The notes: generated by a model from the letters alone, not told the origin. DNA of 64,000 bases from Lichenostomus cassidix (GCA_008360975.2 CM039184.1:41549797-41613796); one strand, 5' to 3'; positions 49,161-63,121 are shown, numbered from the stretch's first letter. Numbers and translations are program-made.

Positions 49161-51775
49161 TCCCTCGTTTTCTTTACTAGTGCATAGACCAAAAAACAGC
49201 CCAATTTTTCTACTCTAATACTTGGAAAGTAATGTACACATGTGTTGAAAAGACTGTATTTTCATACAACTCATTATTGAAGGACACAGATTAATCTAAA
49301 TCCAACCATTTAAGAACCTTGCAATGTATTCAAACTGTTATGGTGCACTACTTCTTTCTCTAAAGCAGTCCAGGCAACAGCCAAGGTCGGCAGTATCATC
49401 CCTCCCTGCATGGCCTATTTAATAGCAAAGCAGAACTCAGATTGGAGGGTTGTTCTGGAGAATAAGGAATCTCTAACAGGGGAATTTGAGTATCAGAGCA
49501 GCTTGGCCAGCATTCTGAAAGGCTGTTTGGGAGGGCAATATGAAAAATAAAGTTCCTTTTTTGTGGTTTTTTCCTAAGGGGAAAAAATAAATAAGGTCTC
49601 ATCTTGCTATATTGGCTTATGCCAGATAAAGACCAGAGGGAAATCAGTCAATAGGACAGACATCCCCAGAAGATCCTTTTGCACATTATTATGTAAACAT
49701 TAATTTAGTCCAGTTTTGTAAGCTTCCTCACCCTTTGTTCCCCAACAATTTCTGTACCCTTTCACCAATTCAAATTAAGTTGAGATGAGGCTCCCAAACA
49801 TGTTAAACTCCCTGTGAATTTGGTAAAATGCAGCAGCATGTAAGAGAAATCGGAACTCTTAAGTGCCTCTACTGGCAGACTTGCCACAAAATTAGGTCAT
49901 CCCTTTTGGATACAAAAGGATACACACCACAGTCTCACTTTGGGGTACAAACCCATAGGAGGCCAAGCTTCAAACTTTCCACTGCTTACAAAGGAATAGT
50001 GGGGGGTTTTTGCAAATTGCTAAACTTACCATGCTTCTTTCAAGCTGCCCCAAATACCTGCAGCACTACTGCTTGCTGCTCAGGGAAGCACAGAGCCTTC
50101 TCACACCAGCACTTCCTCAACACAAAATTATTTTTGGAGCAGCTTTCCAGTTCCAGAATAAGTTCACATACAACCTGCCCACTTCCCTGGGTAGTCTAGT
50201 GTTTTGCTAACACAGGGAATCAAGCTCTATCTTAGCACAGGGTCAAGATTATTTCACTAGTAGCAATATTTTCCTATAACACTGATTATCTTTTATTAAT
50301 TTCTTGCCCAAGTTGATGCAGCACCCAGACTTCACATGAAACCTTCTCCATATGCATTAACAGTTCACGTATTTGCCCTTTATTAATTTCTCCTCATAAA
50401 ACACGGTATTATCTTTGTCAAACAAAATAGGGATCTCATGAGTTAGATGGCCTCAGACCTGTAAACTGTTAACACAAATTTGATTAAGGGACAGTCATTA
50501 TAGTGGGCTCAGTGGAGCCTTTGACAAGGGTAAAAGCTTTCAGGGGACAGGTTTTCCGGGGAAGGTTTTATATTTGCAATTTACAGAAACACTGGAAGAT
50601 ATCTATGCATGCTCAACTCTTTCATAATATTTGACTGTCTTACAAAATTTCCCAGTGAGGTTGTCTCCTTGTCTCTGTTTCCTCTCCTTTAAATTCTTTA
50701 CGCTGCCTTCCTCACTTGAATTCCCTTTCCTCACACAATTAATTCCCTTCATTTGGATATTTCACTCCTTCCTAACATGGATTCTGCCTTCAAAGATAAG
50801 GGTAGTTAAATATAGATTATATGGAACAGATTTGTCCAGGACACATTACTCTTTAGAGGACAGGTGGAGGAGACATTTGTGCTTTAATATAATAGTAAAT
50901 ACACATGAGACAGTGCTCCCAGCAGCACAGCTACACATAACACCAGATTGCTGGCAAATGACAGATAGACTTTATCCTGAATCCTCAGCAGGGAGCTCAA
51001 ATCTGTATTTTTTAAACCCATCTGGAGTATTCAGTACCCTTGGTGCAATGAAGCCAACACAGGAAAAATGTGAAAAATGTGGGAATGTGGGGATTTTTTC
51101 TCTTTGTCTCTCTTTCCTTTCTCTCTGAAAGTTCCAGGTCCTAATTAATTATAGATATCTGTTCCTCATAATGACAGAAGACTTTTTTTTTCCCCCATTG
51201 GAAACAGTTTGGCTTAATTAATTCTGACATTTCCGTCAGCACACTGTGAGCTTGCTCACAAATTTGCAGCATTTAAACAAATACATGAACAAACAAATAA
51301 ATAAATAAATAGCCTATCTCCCTAGCAGCTAACATAATTTATTCAGCTTTATGGAAGAGCAGACAGACAGACTCTCTATTTACCATAAGACATCTCTCAC
51401 CACAACCCACACAAGCATATTTTAAAGGAAGTACATTCATACCTTCATGTTTTTGCTCCGTAAGGAACAACATAAATTTAGAGGGAGGAAAGGAGACTGA
51501 GGTAAGGAACCAAATTAATGGCCCAGGTTTAAAAAAGAAAATAGAGAGATGTTCCACTGACCACTGTCAGCCCAGGAGGGCTGCTGAGTCCAGTGTGATG
51601 AAAGGTCTACAGTAAGTGAAAGGGACAGTGGTGAATTTGTGGTGGTTTGAGCAGCCATGGGATTGTGGAAATCAGTAGTAAGAAATGTGGATAATGGCAC
51701 AAGCAGTTGCCCAAGGGAGGCTCAGGGAAAAAGGATTAATGACTGTCGAGACCTGCTCCCCTTCCACTCCTTCCC
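49161..51775. other. Unique non-coding sequence including the longest open frame
   Basis: No gene is supported. The longest frame in the window (50631-51128, 165 codons, plus) lies here. It is rich in F, L and S from a pyrimidine-rich start, lacks any domain or signal I recognise, and has no promoter, splice or Kozak context. An (AAAT)n repeat lies at 51289-51312. Confidence 0.5.
51289..51312. repeat. (AAAT)n short tandem repeat
   Basis: A short run of AAAC then AAAT tetranucleotide units. Confidence 0.8.
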
Positions 51776-51900
51776 TGAAATGCCAAACTGCTGAGCCAGT
51801 TATCAATCAAGAATGTGAAATACATTGGCGGATTGATTTGGTTTGATACAGTGGCAGCCAGCTATACTTTTGAACACTCCCTGAAAACAATTTTTACTGT
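51776..51900. promoter_or_regulatory. Candidate conserved non-coding element with PBX/HOX-type sites
   Basis: ATCAATCA (51802-51809) and, on the other strand, a GATTGATTT block (51831-51839) are typical of PBX/HOX/MEIS-type sites. They lie about 25 bp apart around a TTGGCGGATT core that keeps a CpG. No frame is open. The paired motifs and CpG retention suggest an enhancer; conservation has not been tested. Confidence 0.35.
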
Positions 51901-54392
51901 GCAATGCTGGAGAAAGCCAACAAATAATAAACCTGTCAGAGTACTCACCAAGTGCTCGTAAATACTAAAGCTGCTGCAGTGCTTTGCAGCTGCAAACGGG
52001 AACCATTCCAAAGCCTGAAAAATTGTCAATACTTAATCGTTGCATCTGATATCAATTCTAATTTAAACTTCTACTCTCTCTTCCCCCATGTCTTATCTTC
52101 CCTCAGCAGAAAACACACGAGTCTTAATAAAGAGCATGCTGATATCTGCCTTTCCTTTTAGTGGGAAAGGCATAGGCTTCTTTTCAGCCACTCTCCGTTT
52201 CTCCTGTAATTTATTCTGTTCTTCTGAGCCCATTTCAGGCTCAAATGTTTTTAAATGAGAGAATGAGACTATATAATAACCAAAGACAACTCTCTAGCCT
52301 TTACTCAGCAAAACTAAGTCAGCAGGACTTTGCTTGACCAAAGGCAGATTAGAAGCTCAGTCACAGTATTTTATCTTGCCTTTGCCACAGAGAAAGCAGA
52401 AAGAAGTTTTCACTCTGTATCAGTGATTGTCCTCCCACTTTTGCAATGCAGAAAGGACTACAATAAATAGACTTTGATATCTTTAGAGGCATGAGACTGT
52501 ACAGCAGATGTGTGGGTTTGCAGTATTTTTGGCCTTACACCTTGCATGCCAGGCCTAATGAAATCCTGGTCATTTAGTTTTAAAACCATAATTTAAAGAA
52601 ATCCTCATCAAACACTGAAGTTGTAGAAAATACACAGCTTTTTGCCATTTCTTGCAGAAGTGTCTTGAATGGTTTTCACACAGAGCTGTGCCCTTTTGTT
52701 TTCTTGAAATCTCTCTCAATAATTATTCTTTCTCATCTCATCAATGGGTACATCACAGAAGATTAATCCCTCTCTACACAGGCCAAAAGAGCCCATTCTG
52801 GACTTGAATAAGGATCATGTCATTTCAGACAGTATTTTTTGCATTTTTATAGTAGTTACATTTACAAATTGCTCTTCACAATCTTTAAAATCACAGTTTA
52901 TGATTCTGGAAAGAAATGCCAGCTTTGTGAAAATATAGGGAATATATTGCTCAGTAACATAAGACAAGACACACTGTCTCATGTGAAAGATCCAAACAAC
53001 CCAAACAATCTGTCTCTACCAGTGTCAACAGTAGAGACATGCAGGGGAGGAGTATGAAGCCAATGCAACAGGATCCTCCTGCTCTTACATGCTTCTCTCA
53101 ACCAGCAATAAGCTTCTGAAAACCTCTGGTCCTGTATGCTTCCTTGTAAATTCTCTGTCTATGTACAAGGCAGTGGACAACTTCCCTAACCCTTTTTGTG
53201 GATTTATGATAGATTTCCATACAAATGGGAAATACAAATAAAAAAACAACAACAAAAAAGAAATTCAGGATAGTAGGCAGTATGCACTGAGCAAACATGG
53301 TTTGTAATTCTTAGGCAACATTAGACAATAGATTTGTCTCCCCTTTAATGTTTTTGGTTCTCTTGTTTGGTTATAGGTATGGGATTCTCTCATACGCTTA
53401 CAGTTCCTCAGCTTATTTTTTTGCTTTTGCTTTTTTTTTTCCTTTTTTCCAAATTTCATCACACTGAAATATCTTGAGCCCTTTAGTATGTGCGACACAA
53501 GACCCGCAGAAAGTTAGTTCCCTATGTATCAGGGATTTGGTTGGAAATATCAGCTATCACTCTTCCAAAGGCATTCTAAGCTCCTGCAGTACCACAGTCT
53601 GAATATACAGAAGTACAAAATGGCAGCAGTGGGAAAGAAATTGCTGTTTAAGTGCATCAGAGCTGAACATCTTAACCTGAGAGAGTGCTATAAGCATCTC
53701 CTTGACCTTGATGTAACTGCCAAACTTCTTGACTGGCAAAATCTCTCTAATGATCCCCAAGGTTCTCGTATTCCATCTGTCTGCTGTTTACAGCTTCCTA
53801 AAGACCACCCTCTTTTCCCTTGTCTTGGTTTCCATGACTCCTTAAAGATATGTTCAAAGCACAGCTGGTAAGCTCAAGAAAACTGGCAAGAATAGGGAAA
53901 AAAAACATTGTTGGGCATCATTTTCCACAATCTGATTTAATATTTCTGTTGAAAAATTAACAGTCAGATAGATCTCAGAACTGCCAAGGGAATATCAGTG
54001 TATTCAAAACTGGAAATCTAAACAGAAGCAGCAATGCTTGTAATGTATAATTTTAGGAGTAAAGAAATAATCATTATCTGGGACACTCCTTTGTTATGTG
54101 CCCTACATCTGGAATTTGTATGAATGGTTTTGCCATTGTTTCGCTTTTAGATTGGAGGAAATCAAGAGAAGAGAGAATAAACAGTTCTATACAATTTCTT
54201 TAGAGAAAGAGAGCACAGACAAAATTTAATTTAAAGATGGTGACACACAATTGAGACACACAATTGTTTCAAACAGATGATTGTAGGCCAGATTACAGCA
54301 TAATCTTCAGAAAGTGTAGGTGCAGACTGATGATTAATAGTGTCTGCATGACACATATATGCACAAAGACATAAATTAATGTCCTGGTAGCA
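51901..54392. other. Unique AT-rich non-coding sequence
   Basis: No gene was seen. A small direct duplication of GACACACAATTG lies at 54241-54265. The 115-codon frame at 53524-53871 has no recognisable domain. Confidence 0.5.
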
Positions 54393-54850
54393 CAGAATCA
54401 TAGAGTATTCTGAGTTGGAAGGGACCCACCAGGATCATCGAGTCCAACTCCTGACCCTGCACAGAGCATCCCAAGAATCACACCATGTGCCTGAGAGTGT
54501 TGCCCAAATGCTTCTTGAACTCCGTCAGGCTTGGTGCTGTGACCACTTTCCTAGGAAGCCTGTTCCAGTGCCTGAACACCCTTTGGGCGAAGAAACTTTC
54601 CCAATATCCAACCTAAACCTCCCCTGACAGAGTCTCATGCCATTCCCTGAAGTCTTGTCACTGTTCACTACAGAGAAGAGATCAGTGTCTGCCCCTGCTC
54701 TTCCCCTCACAGGAAGCTATAACTGCACTGAGGTTTCCCCTCAGTCTCCTCCAGGCTGAGCAGACCAAGTGACCTCAGCCACTGGTCACATGGCTTCCCA
54801 TCAAGGCCCTTCACCATCTTCATAGCCCTCCTTTGGATGCTCTCTAAACA
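54393..54850 (-). mobile_element. CR1 LINE, 5'-truncated 3' end
   Basis: The plus strand starts CAGAATCATAGAGTATTCTG and continues GTTGGAAGGGACC, GGATCATCGAGTCCAACTCC, AAGCCTGTTCCAGTGCCTGA, CTCAGTCTCCTCCAGGCTGA, CTTCCCATCAAGGCCCTTCA and CCTCCTTTGGATGCTCTCTA. This is the reverse complement of the avian CR1 3' region, so the element runs on the minus strand. Its 3' terminus is at 54393 and its 5' truncation is near 54850. About 460 bp are kept, covering only the 3' end; no reverse transcriptase domain is present. The frames in it (70 codons plus, 61 minus) are not functional. CR1 is the dominant retrotransposon of birds and other sauropsids. Confidence 0.93.
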
Positions 54851-57224
54851 ATAAATCTCTGAAACCTGTTATTATTTCAAAGATGCAACTTGTAGTGAGC
54901 ATCCAGAGAGAGCTTTATGCATTTGAATATTTAGGCTTGTCAACATTGCTCTGCTGCAATTAATTCAATGCTAACTTGCTAAGACTGTCTTCCTTTTCAA
55001 TCAGACCACATTGCTTTATTCTGTAACTCTTTCTGTCTTCTGCCAGGTGAAATTTAAACTTCTAAATTTAAATGTCTTAGCTTTGCCATCAAGCCCAGAA
55101 AACCTGCAGAGCTTTAATCTTGCAAATCTTAAAAAAAAAAAAAGAACTATCCCATCTCCTCTGCTAAACATCAAGTACCTAAGAAGTGAGGGAAGACAAC
55201 AGTAGTCAATCTTTCAACCCCTTCTCCACTCAACAGTTTTCTTAAGACATATTTCTTCAATGTTAAGAAAACCCTTAATCATAACAACAGGAGTGGATGC
55301 AAGAGGAAAACTGATCTCAGCTAACTTTATTTCTAGGAACTCTCCATATAGATTCTTATTTGAATCAGCATGAAGACTACTGGCTAGTGCACATTCATTA
55401 TGTTAAATAATCAAACCATAAATAAATATTCACTAATTTACCATCAGGGGAGTACAGCTCAAACCAGGTAGTGTACATGGAAGAGTTTATCCAATAGAGA
55501 CAAGTACTCATACAAAACCACAAAATATAAACTCATAACAATGCATTCTATGAAAACATAATCACATTTATATGACTAGCTGATATAAATTTGATAGTAT
55601 GCATTCATTATAAATGAGCAATTAATAATATATTACCATACAGCAAATTTAAAGTGTGTAACTCATTACTGGAGTATACTGCTCTGCCTCAACAGACTGT
55701 TGATTTTCTGCCATTTCAGTTAATATTTTCAACATACCAGTCAATTACAATTTGATATTTAGTCTACCCCACTTCACTGAGTACAGTGGTAGTTGCATGG
55801 GGTTTTTGGAGGGAAGGTTGCCATATAAGGTTTCTAGGGAAAAAGAAAAGGAGGTTTCTTGTGAAAGTATATGTCATCATATCTTATAAAAATATATTTG
55901 TATGAACCTTTTTTTTTATCTTTGCCTGGACAGCTAGTTATAGCATATGGTGATAAACTGCTAAGTAGTTATAATACATTGCAACTACTGCTCAGTACTT
56001 GCAAGGCGTTAAATGCAAACAGGTACATCTTTGTAGACAGCAGCATAATTTACCTCATAGGAGGGAGTTTGTGTGACCATAAACTTAGAGAGGAAGAGGA
56101 AGAGGAAACTATGGAAAGGCCAGGCACTTCTGTGCAGGTGACATTGTCCCATCTATAAATCTCAAGATTTATTGTTCTGCCTCCTTATCTCACCAAAGGT
56201 TTCTTTGCGCTGTCTTCTGCTTCTCCTTCTACATCATTTTGCCTTGGACACCTGGGAACTCACACAGAGTCTGGCATCACTGACGTAACAAATCACTGCC
56301 ATACCACATTAGGATGTCTTGAAGTCTCACACAACACAACAACCCTAAGTAACCCTTAAAAGTCAGCTGCCTTATTCCAACCTACAGCAAATATGAAATA
56401 ATTCAACTTTGTTTAGCCTGTATGAAAGAAGTATGTGACAAGTAGATTAACTCTGGATATGTAGCACAGATCAAATACAAGGCACTTCCCACACAGTGTC
56501 ACAACCATAAGATAAATTGTTCCACCATTAAAAAAAATCACATAGAAACAAGATTCTTTACTCTTTAATAAAATGTACCTTAATGAGGTACACTTTTCTG
56601 AAAATTGCAATATTGAAGAATTACCATGATGAAACTTTATTTCACATAGAAAAAGAAAAACCCAGTTATTTATTTGGAAACACTTATAATCCCCCAGTAT
56701 TTTAATATTTTTTTGACAACATGAGTAGAGTACTTTGAGTATAGTATTTTCAGAAATAAAGATCTAGACAATGTAATAAGAATAGAAGTCTTAAAAGTTC
56801 TCACCATGTCCACAGCACTTATAACACAGAGTGTAGCACTAATCAAAAAATCTTTCTATTCTTTATTTTCAGATTTTAATTCCTATGCCATACCATAAGT
56901 TCAGTGCATCAAAATAGACTAAAGCAAAGCAAACTTTTCATGTCATATAGGAAAGGCTAAAACTCTGTTTTAGCCAAGAGAGATGTTCATTGCTTTGCCA
57001 TTTTCATAATGTCTTTCATTTACTTCACATAACTATGAAGTATAATACTGCAGAGGATCCATTATAGAAAAAGCAATAGCCAGTTGAACAGATGGGAAGA
57101 AGAAATGGAACCACAAAGGGAGAGAGTCTAAGCTGTTTGTTCTGTTGCAGTTATGAGCTAATAAACTAGCTCTTTATCAGAAATAAGAACCTAAGATTAC
57201 CATTAACCTGTAAGACAGCAGAAT
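54851..57224. other. Unique AT-rich non-coding sequence
   Basis: No gene or named repeat was seen. It contains an A-run at about 55130-55142 and a GAGGAA-rich patch near 56090-56110. Confidence 0.5.
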
Positions 57225-57518
57225 GGCATTACAGACTCACCTTATATGTTCCCTCTGCCACTGTTTATTTCTCCCCTTTTTCTTCATATTTGTCATGTGC
57301 TTAGACCACAGGCCTCCAGAAATCTTTTTAACATGCACATTGGAGGCCTTCTTCATTGGAGGGGCCTTAAGCACCCCTCCTCTTAAACAGCACCATTCCC
57401 AAATGAGTTGCTTACACAGAGTAAGCCAGCTGGAGAAGCCATACTTGCCTTTTTTCACAAACACAGAGCAGCCAGAGGTCTACAGTTAGAAAAAAAAAAA
57501 AAAAAAAAAAAAGGCATT
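57225..57518 (+). mobile_element. Possible poly(A)-tailed retroposed segment
   Basis: A sequence of about 260 bp is followed by 24 A residues (about 57490-57512). GGCATT occurs directly before it (57225-57230) and directly after the tail (57513-57518), compatible with a short target-site duplication. The 88-codon frame inside has no recognisable domain, and there is no AATAAA before the tail. A chance A-microsatellite remains possible. Confidence 0.3.
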
Positions 57519-60500
57519 TCAAGCCAGTGTTATTCCAGGACTACAAAAACATGGAATCTTTGTTGAGGCCCCCTATGGAATACAAGTGATTACTTGATTT
57601 TCTGCGATGAAAAAACAAACTCTGTTGCACAAGAGGGAAGGAAGTGTGAGAAGCTCTAACCTGGGGAGTACCCTGGGGGTTTTAACAAGAACAGTCTCAT
57701 ATTTTCAGATTGCTACTTCTATCCACATGTGATTCCTGAGCACAGGTAATAGTCCAATTTCAAACTGCTATTCTTTGTTTTATCACAATCTAAGCATTAT
57801 ATATTACAGAATTACAGTTTCCCATACAGTTCTGTAACAGTAAATCTTCTACAAAACTACAGATCATTCTTACATTGTTCTTGGGAAAATCAGATTTTAA
57901 ATGGGAAAATAAGAAAATGTATGTCCTTAAAGTTGTTCTTTAATGATCATCTCCTTGTCATATTAAAATAAGTTATCTCTTTACTGAGCTTGGCATTCAA
58001 ACATTAAAAAAAGGCTGATGTAGTGATTTGTAAGTGTACATGAATACTGCACTCACAGAAAGTATATAGAAGTTTGCACAGTTTAATGAGAATTGATGGT
58101 GGTTCTGTAATTTCTCATCCCTTTTACAATGATTGCCATGAGAAAAGGGCAAATGTGTGTCATGCTACCTTGTTACAATCAGGGTTTTAGCATTATATCC
58201 ATCCATTTAAAGCTCTGCTCTATTTGATCTTCCTAGTGTTCTGTAATTAGACAAGCCACACATTTCTCTTCCGCCCTATTTGCAGTTTCACTGATTCATA
58301 GAAAAGGAGTAGAGCTGTTTATGACATATGAAATATAGAGCGGGTCATAAGTGTGGATTACATAGTAATGTTCCATATAGAACATTTGGATTACTAAAAT
58401 CTTATTTCATAAAGTATAGGAAATGGAAGTATTGCTTGTAAATAAGAGTGAGGCACAATTGCAATTTCAGCCTTAGACAGATTCCAATTTCACTTTTTGA
58501 GCTACGATTATTATTTGTGCTGCAGTGATGTAAGGACCTGCTTCCATTCACTGGAGTCTTCCCTGAGACTCCAGAGCACCTTCATCAACAACAACAGTGC
58601 TAGCATGAAGGAATGAGGACCTGATCTCCAAAACATTTGAAGACATGCTGGGCACCCTAAAGGAAGTAAGAAGTAGGCAAATAAATACTGTCTAGTTAAG
58701 ACAAATAACTAGAAGGTAAAAAAGTTGCATAAGGGATGAAGGAAAGAATGGCAGAATATTTGTTTTCAACCATTTCTATTTAAATGAGAAATACATGTCT
58801 GGTAGAAAATTTTAAAAAATAGAATACTATAAAAGATTTACTACAGATAAACAATATTATTTTCTAGTCAGGGACATCATTTGTCATTGGCAAAAATAAG
58901 ATGAAGATCCCTTTAGGAACAGTAACACATTTAAAATGCCAGGAGTTAGCAACAGACCTTGAAATCAGACTGGTCAGTGAAGAAATGCTATGCATAATTT
59001 TTGTTGTTCTATTAAGAGCTTTTTTGTTAATAAGGACTAATTCTCCAATGAATGCTGTGTAAGAGTTTTATCTGTAATGTACAGTCATAGATATGTAGAG
59101 CTGATGATATGGAATTGTTATGCTGTGTGAATAAAATGGCAAACTTACACCTTTAATAATACCACTGTTTCCATTATTATGTGTATACTAAACATAAAGA
59201 TTACAGTTAGCTTTATTTTTTTGCTGAAGCATGTGTTTATTCATTACGCAATGCACCTCTGTAAGCCACTTTTTCTTCCTCATATATTTCTTCTCTCACC
59301 CAAAATATTAGAGTTTTTCATCTCATTCTTGTTTCCTGGGGTTGAAGCTATCTTTTTAAGGCTAGGGGAAAAAAAAACCAACAGTTTTCCATATTTTTGT
59401 AAGGATAAAACATGGTTTACACAATGGGCCAAATACTGGTTCTGTGAAAATGAACTGCAGAAAGGTGCAGAACTATATTTTAGTCCATCTGGCACCCAGA
59501 ATTCCAACTGTTCATCCAAACATATGAAAACAATAAGGCTTAAAAATTGAGCTGGAAATTTCACAAGCCTTTTGAGACTTATTTCATATTCGTCCTCCTA
59601 TTTGATCTGAGATATAAATTCTCTAGACATTTTTCAGCATCTATGAACATCATCTTGATTAGAGACATAGAATACGAGCTCCATAAGACTGAAAAATAAT
59701 GGGATATGATAAATGAACAATTGGTTCCATTTTTTCAAATACTTTTTAAAAAAGGATAATAGTTCATGTTACTATTTCTTTTGTAAAAATAAATTCATAT
59801 AAATCACTACCATTTTATTTTGTGTTGGTATTATTATATAATATGCTTAAGAATTTTTTTTTAATTTACAGTTACTAATTTATTTTAAAGCATTCAATTC
59901 ACATGAACTTATAACAGAATAGCAAAAGGGACCTAGTCTGTTGTCAGTGGAAAATGGTGATGCTCTTTTGAATGAGTGAGCAATGCCAGGAAATTGCATA
60001 TGCTCTCTGATCCAGCATGGACAAGCATGTAGTTTCAGCAGTGTCTCAAGAGTTCTTGAGTTTTAATATGATATGCATTAAGGGAATAGGCTGAAACTCT
60101 CATCATCTGCTGCACTGTCTGCTTCTCCAATACATCAGAGGCAAGGTTATGTCAAATGGGTAGACAGCTTTGACAGAGATGGACAAGTTAAGTCAAAGGA
60201 AAAGAAAATTAAGTGCAGGTCTTGCAGAAAAAAACCTGAAGTTCACAAGACATGCCTGATGTACAGGTCATATATCCCAGCTGGTTTCTTCTTGGTATTT
60301 TTATTTTTGGCAAAGTTTAAATGCAAGATGCATCTAAATTATCTCAGTCTTCATTTCAGCTGGCACGGTTGGCCAGCTTGAGCAGTTAATAATTGTCAAC
60401 TTAAATCCAGCAAAAATTGTTTTAAAGTGATCAGAATTTGCTCATTTTGAGTGCAATAATTTCTAAACTTACCTATTAATTCAAGTATCAGAGAGAAATA

Positions 60501-63027
60501 GCTATACTTTATCTCCCCTATACTCTGCTAGTTTTTTCGCAACTTTATTTCTAATCTAGCAAGATGCTTAATTGTTCTGGAAGGTTTTTCAAGAAAATAA
60601 AAAATCTTCAAGGAGTTTTCAAAAAAATGAAGTGTTCTGCCATTCTCTGGTGAATCAAGGTATGCCAACTACATTAGATCCATTCTACACTAAAGGATAA
60701 CAAGTAAAGTTAACTATTAAGTACAAACAGCTGCAGATGCAGTTTGGTCTGAATAAACAGAGTAAAAGGGACAACAATACTCTAAGCAGACATTACTACA
60801 AGTCATCATTACCAAAGCAAAGTTTTTCTTTTCCTGGCAGTCACAAACACAGCTTACAGGAGAAGGATCAAATCTTACTTTGAGTACAGGTTGGTGGGAA
60901 TCAGAAATCATCTGTTTCAACTCTCAGATTAACTCTTCTCTCCTACAAGTCCAACTTGTTAATTCCCCTGAGTGCTCAGTTTTCTCCTTAAGTTTCCAAA
61001 AGACTCTGCTGGGTACACTACACTTCTCGGTGTTTGAGAGTTTTAAAAATTTCTTTGTTGTCTTTCCCTGCAGAGCTCCTCACGTGTCTACACTCAGACG
61101 ATCCACTCATGGCTTTTTATTTTTCCTCCTGCAGAGGAAACACAGTGACTAATTTTCCTTTAAATTCGTCTGTGAAGAAGTGTCTAAGCAGTCTAAACCT
61201 TTTCTCAAACCCTGCTCACTAAACCAACACCTCCTCCATTTTTATTCTCGTATTTAATTCTTAGCTAATAATTTCATGATCAGACACATGCCTATAGAAT
61301 GTATATATTCATCAAGCTTCTTTATAAAGGGGATAACCTGTAAGGACCAGGCTGTACTGAAGTGTCACTAAGTACCCTGCACAACTAGATGGCTTCATAT
61401 TTCACCAGAGATTATTAATAATTATCAAAGCAATGGAATCCTTTCTCTACATCTCTACTACTACAGTAGTAGTAGTTCCTTTACTACTTCCCACCAGAGG
61501 CTAGCTAAAATTGCAAGACAAGCCTTAAGCATATTATTTTGGGATTTCTGAAATCCATACAAATGAAGAATTACAGAAGACCAATAACAATGACTTGGTT
61601 TATAAGAAAAACAAAAAATACTTCTTTCACAAACCACAAAAAGCTTTTGATTGATGTGCGGCAAGCACACGACAGCTTGATCTGGTTCCTGATTTAGCCT
61701 AACCAGACTCTGTCTCTAGTTTTGGTAAAACAAAAATGATTATTGCTCACACTAACAGATGCTTTTGTTACTCAGCCCAGCAGGAAGGCTACAAATTCAG
61801 TGCTTAGGATAACGTCTGATTTACTGGAAACCTATAACCTGCTAACACCCATGTTTTGTAGCATGTTCATCATGGTAGCAGGCAAGGTTGCAACACACTC
61901 CAATTAAAGTGAACACAACAAGAAGCCAGTACATTTCTCACATCATTCCCCAAACTGTGCTTTGACAATGCTGCTTTGGGAAAGCCAAGGGGAAGAAAAA
62001 GGTTTTCTTTTTCACTGTAAAGGCAGAAAGGTTTGTATTCATTGATCTCACTGGAAGCAGACTGAACAAGAAACAACTTGTAAGAAGGCCCCCTATCCTG
62101 AATTTGCTAATATGATTTTAGGCTGATAATCTGTCCTATCGTATGTGCTCTTCAAGCGTGAAGAACTTGAAGCATAAAGGTAAAGCTTACAGTACTTTAA
62201 AAATAAGGACCAAAAGGATCTTGATGCTCTTCCAACAAGAGTAACAAAACATGGTACTAGCAGTCAGTATCTGCTATAGTGAAGTTCTTAGATATCTAAT
62301 TGTTTTGTAAACACCAAAATTCTTACTTAGTAGAATATATAAAAAATTATTTGCCAAAGCCTTCTGAGATTATCAGGATATTGTGGGAAAATTGCTGAAC
62401 GTCTTCAGTAATTCTGCAGATACTTATTATTTAATTGCAGTATGACATTTGTAAAAGGGAAAATTAAAGCAGAAACAAATATAAAACTAAGAGCTTCTTG
62501 TGTCTTTTTTCTCCTCTCTAACCTAAATAATAATCTACCCTGGTGTTTTCATGTTCTAAGACAGGAACAAAACCATCAGTCTTGGGTTTCTCAAAAAGTC
62601 TGAAAACTATTCTCTACTGTGTGGTGGAACAGTTTTGTTCATGATTCAGATTGACAGAGACCAGATAACATCCATGCTTAATTGAATGTCCTTTTGCTAA
62701 ACCATGACTTTCCTTTCTGCTCTGCCTCACACAAGTATAACTTAGAAGAAAGGCTACATGAGTAGGAAGTTTGTGTTTGCAGTAAGTCTTATATCATAAT
62801 TCTGAACATGCTTATGGAAAAAAGGGATGTTACCACAATTGTAACCCTATCTCCTCTATTCACTCCATCTGTTGGTGTATGTGTTAGGAAGGATGAGCCC
62901 TGAAACACCCATGACCTTACTAGCACTTAGAAAGAGCGCGAGAGATGGAGTCAAGTCAGCAAAATACAGTATTGATAAGAGGCTGCTGGTGTTTTCTTAA
63001 CTAGCAAAATTGAGCGAATGCGAACAC
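57519..63027. other. Unique AT-rich non-coding sequence
   Basis: No gene was seen. It contains a perfect short inverted repeat of CTACTACTAC/GTAGTAGTAG at 61455-61475. Frames reach 123 codons (59179-59550) without any recognisable product. The 62920-63027 stretch keeps a few CpGs next to the solo LTR. Confidence 0.5.
61455..61475. repeat. Perfect 10-bp inverted repeat of CTA/TAG triplets with 1-nt spacer
   Basis: CTACTACTAC (61455-61464), a single A, and GTAGTAGTAG (61466-61475). It probably arose from inversion or slippage at a triplet repeat. Confidence 0.85.
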
Positions 63028-63098
63028 ATCTCATGTCGCTGTTGAGCAGCTAGCAGAGTAATGAATGCATCGGTTCTCAGTGGCAAGAAGGAATGACC

Positions 63099-63104
63099 TT
63101 TATT
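63099..63104 (-). terminator. LTR poly(A) signal AATAAA
   Basis: On the minus strand AATAAA lies about 20 bp downstream of the TATA box. The matching position in the plus-strand copy is mutated. Confidence 0.55.
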
Positions 63105-63121
63105 GTTTTGATTTCATCACA

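Noticed and set aside
50631..51128. Longest open frame, 165 codons on the plus strand
   Set aside because: No domain, repeated pyrimidine-driven F/L/S composition, no promoter or splice context. A frame of this size can occur by chance in 64 kb.
53524..53871. 115-codon plus-strand frame
   Set aside because: No domain and no supporting signals; overlapped by an equally plausible frame on the other strand.
54415..54710. Overlapping open frames on both strands
   Set aside because: They lie wholly inside the CR1 3' end, which is non-coding or out of frame here.
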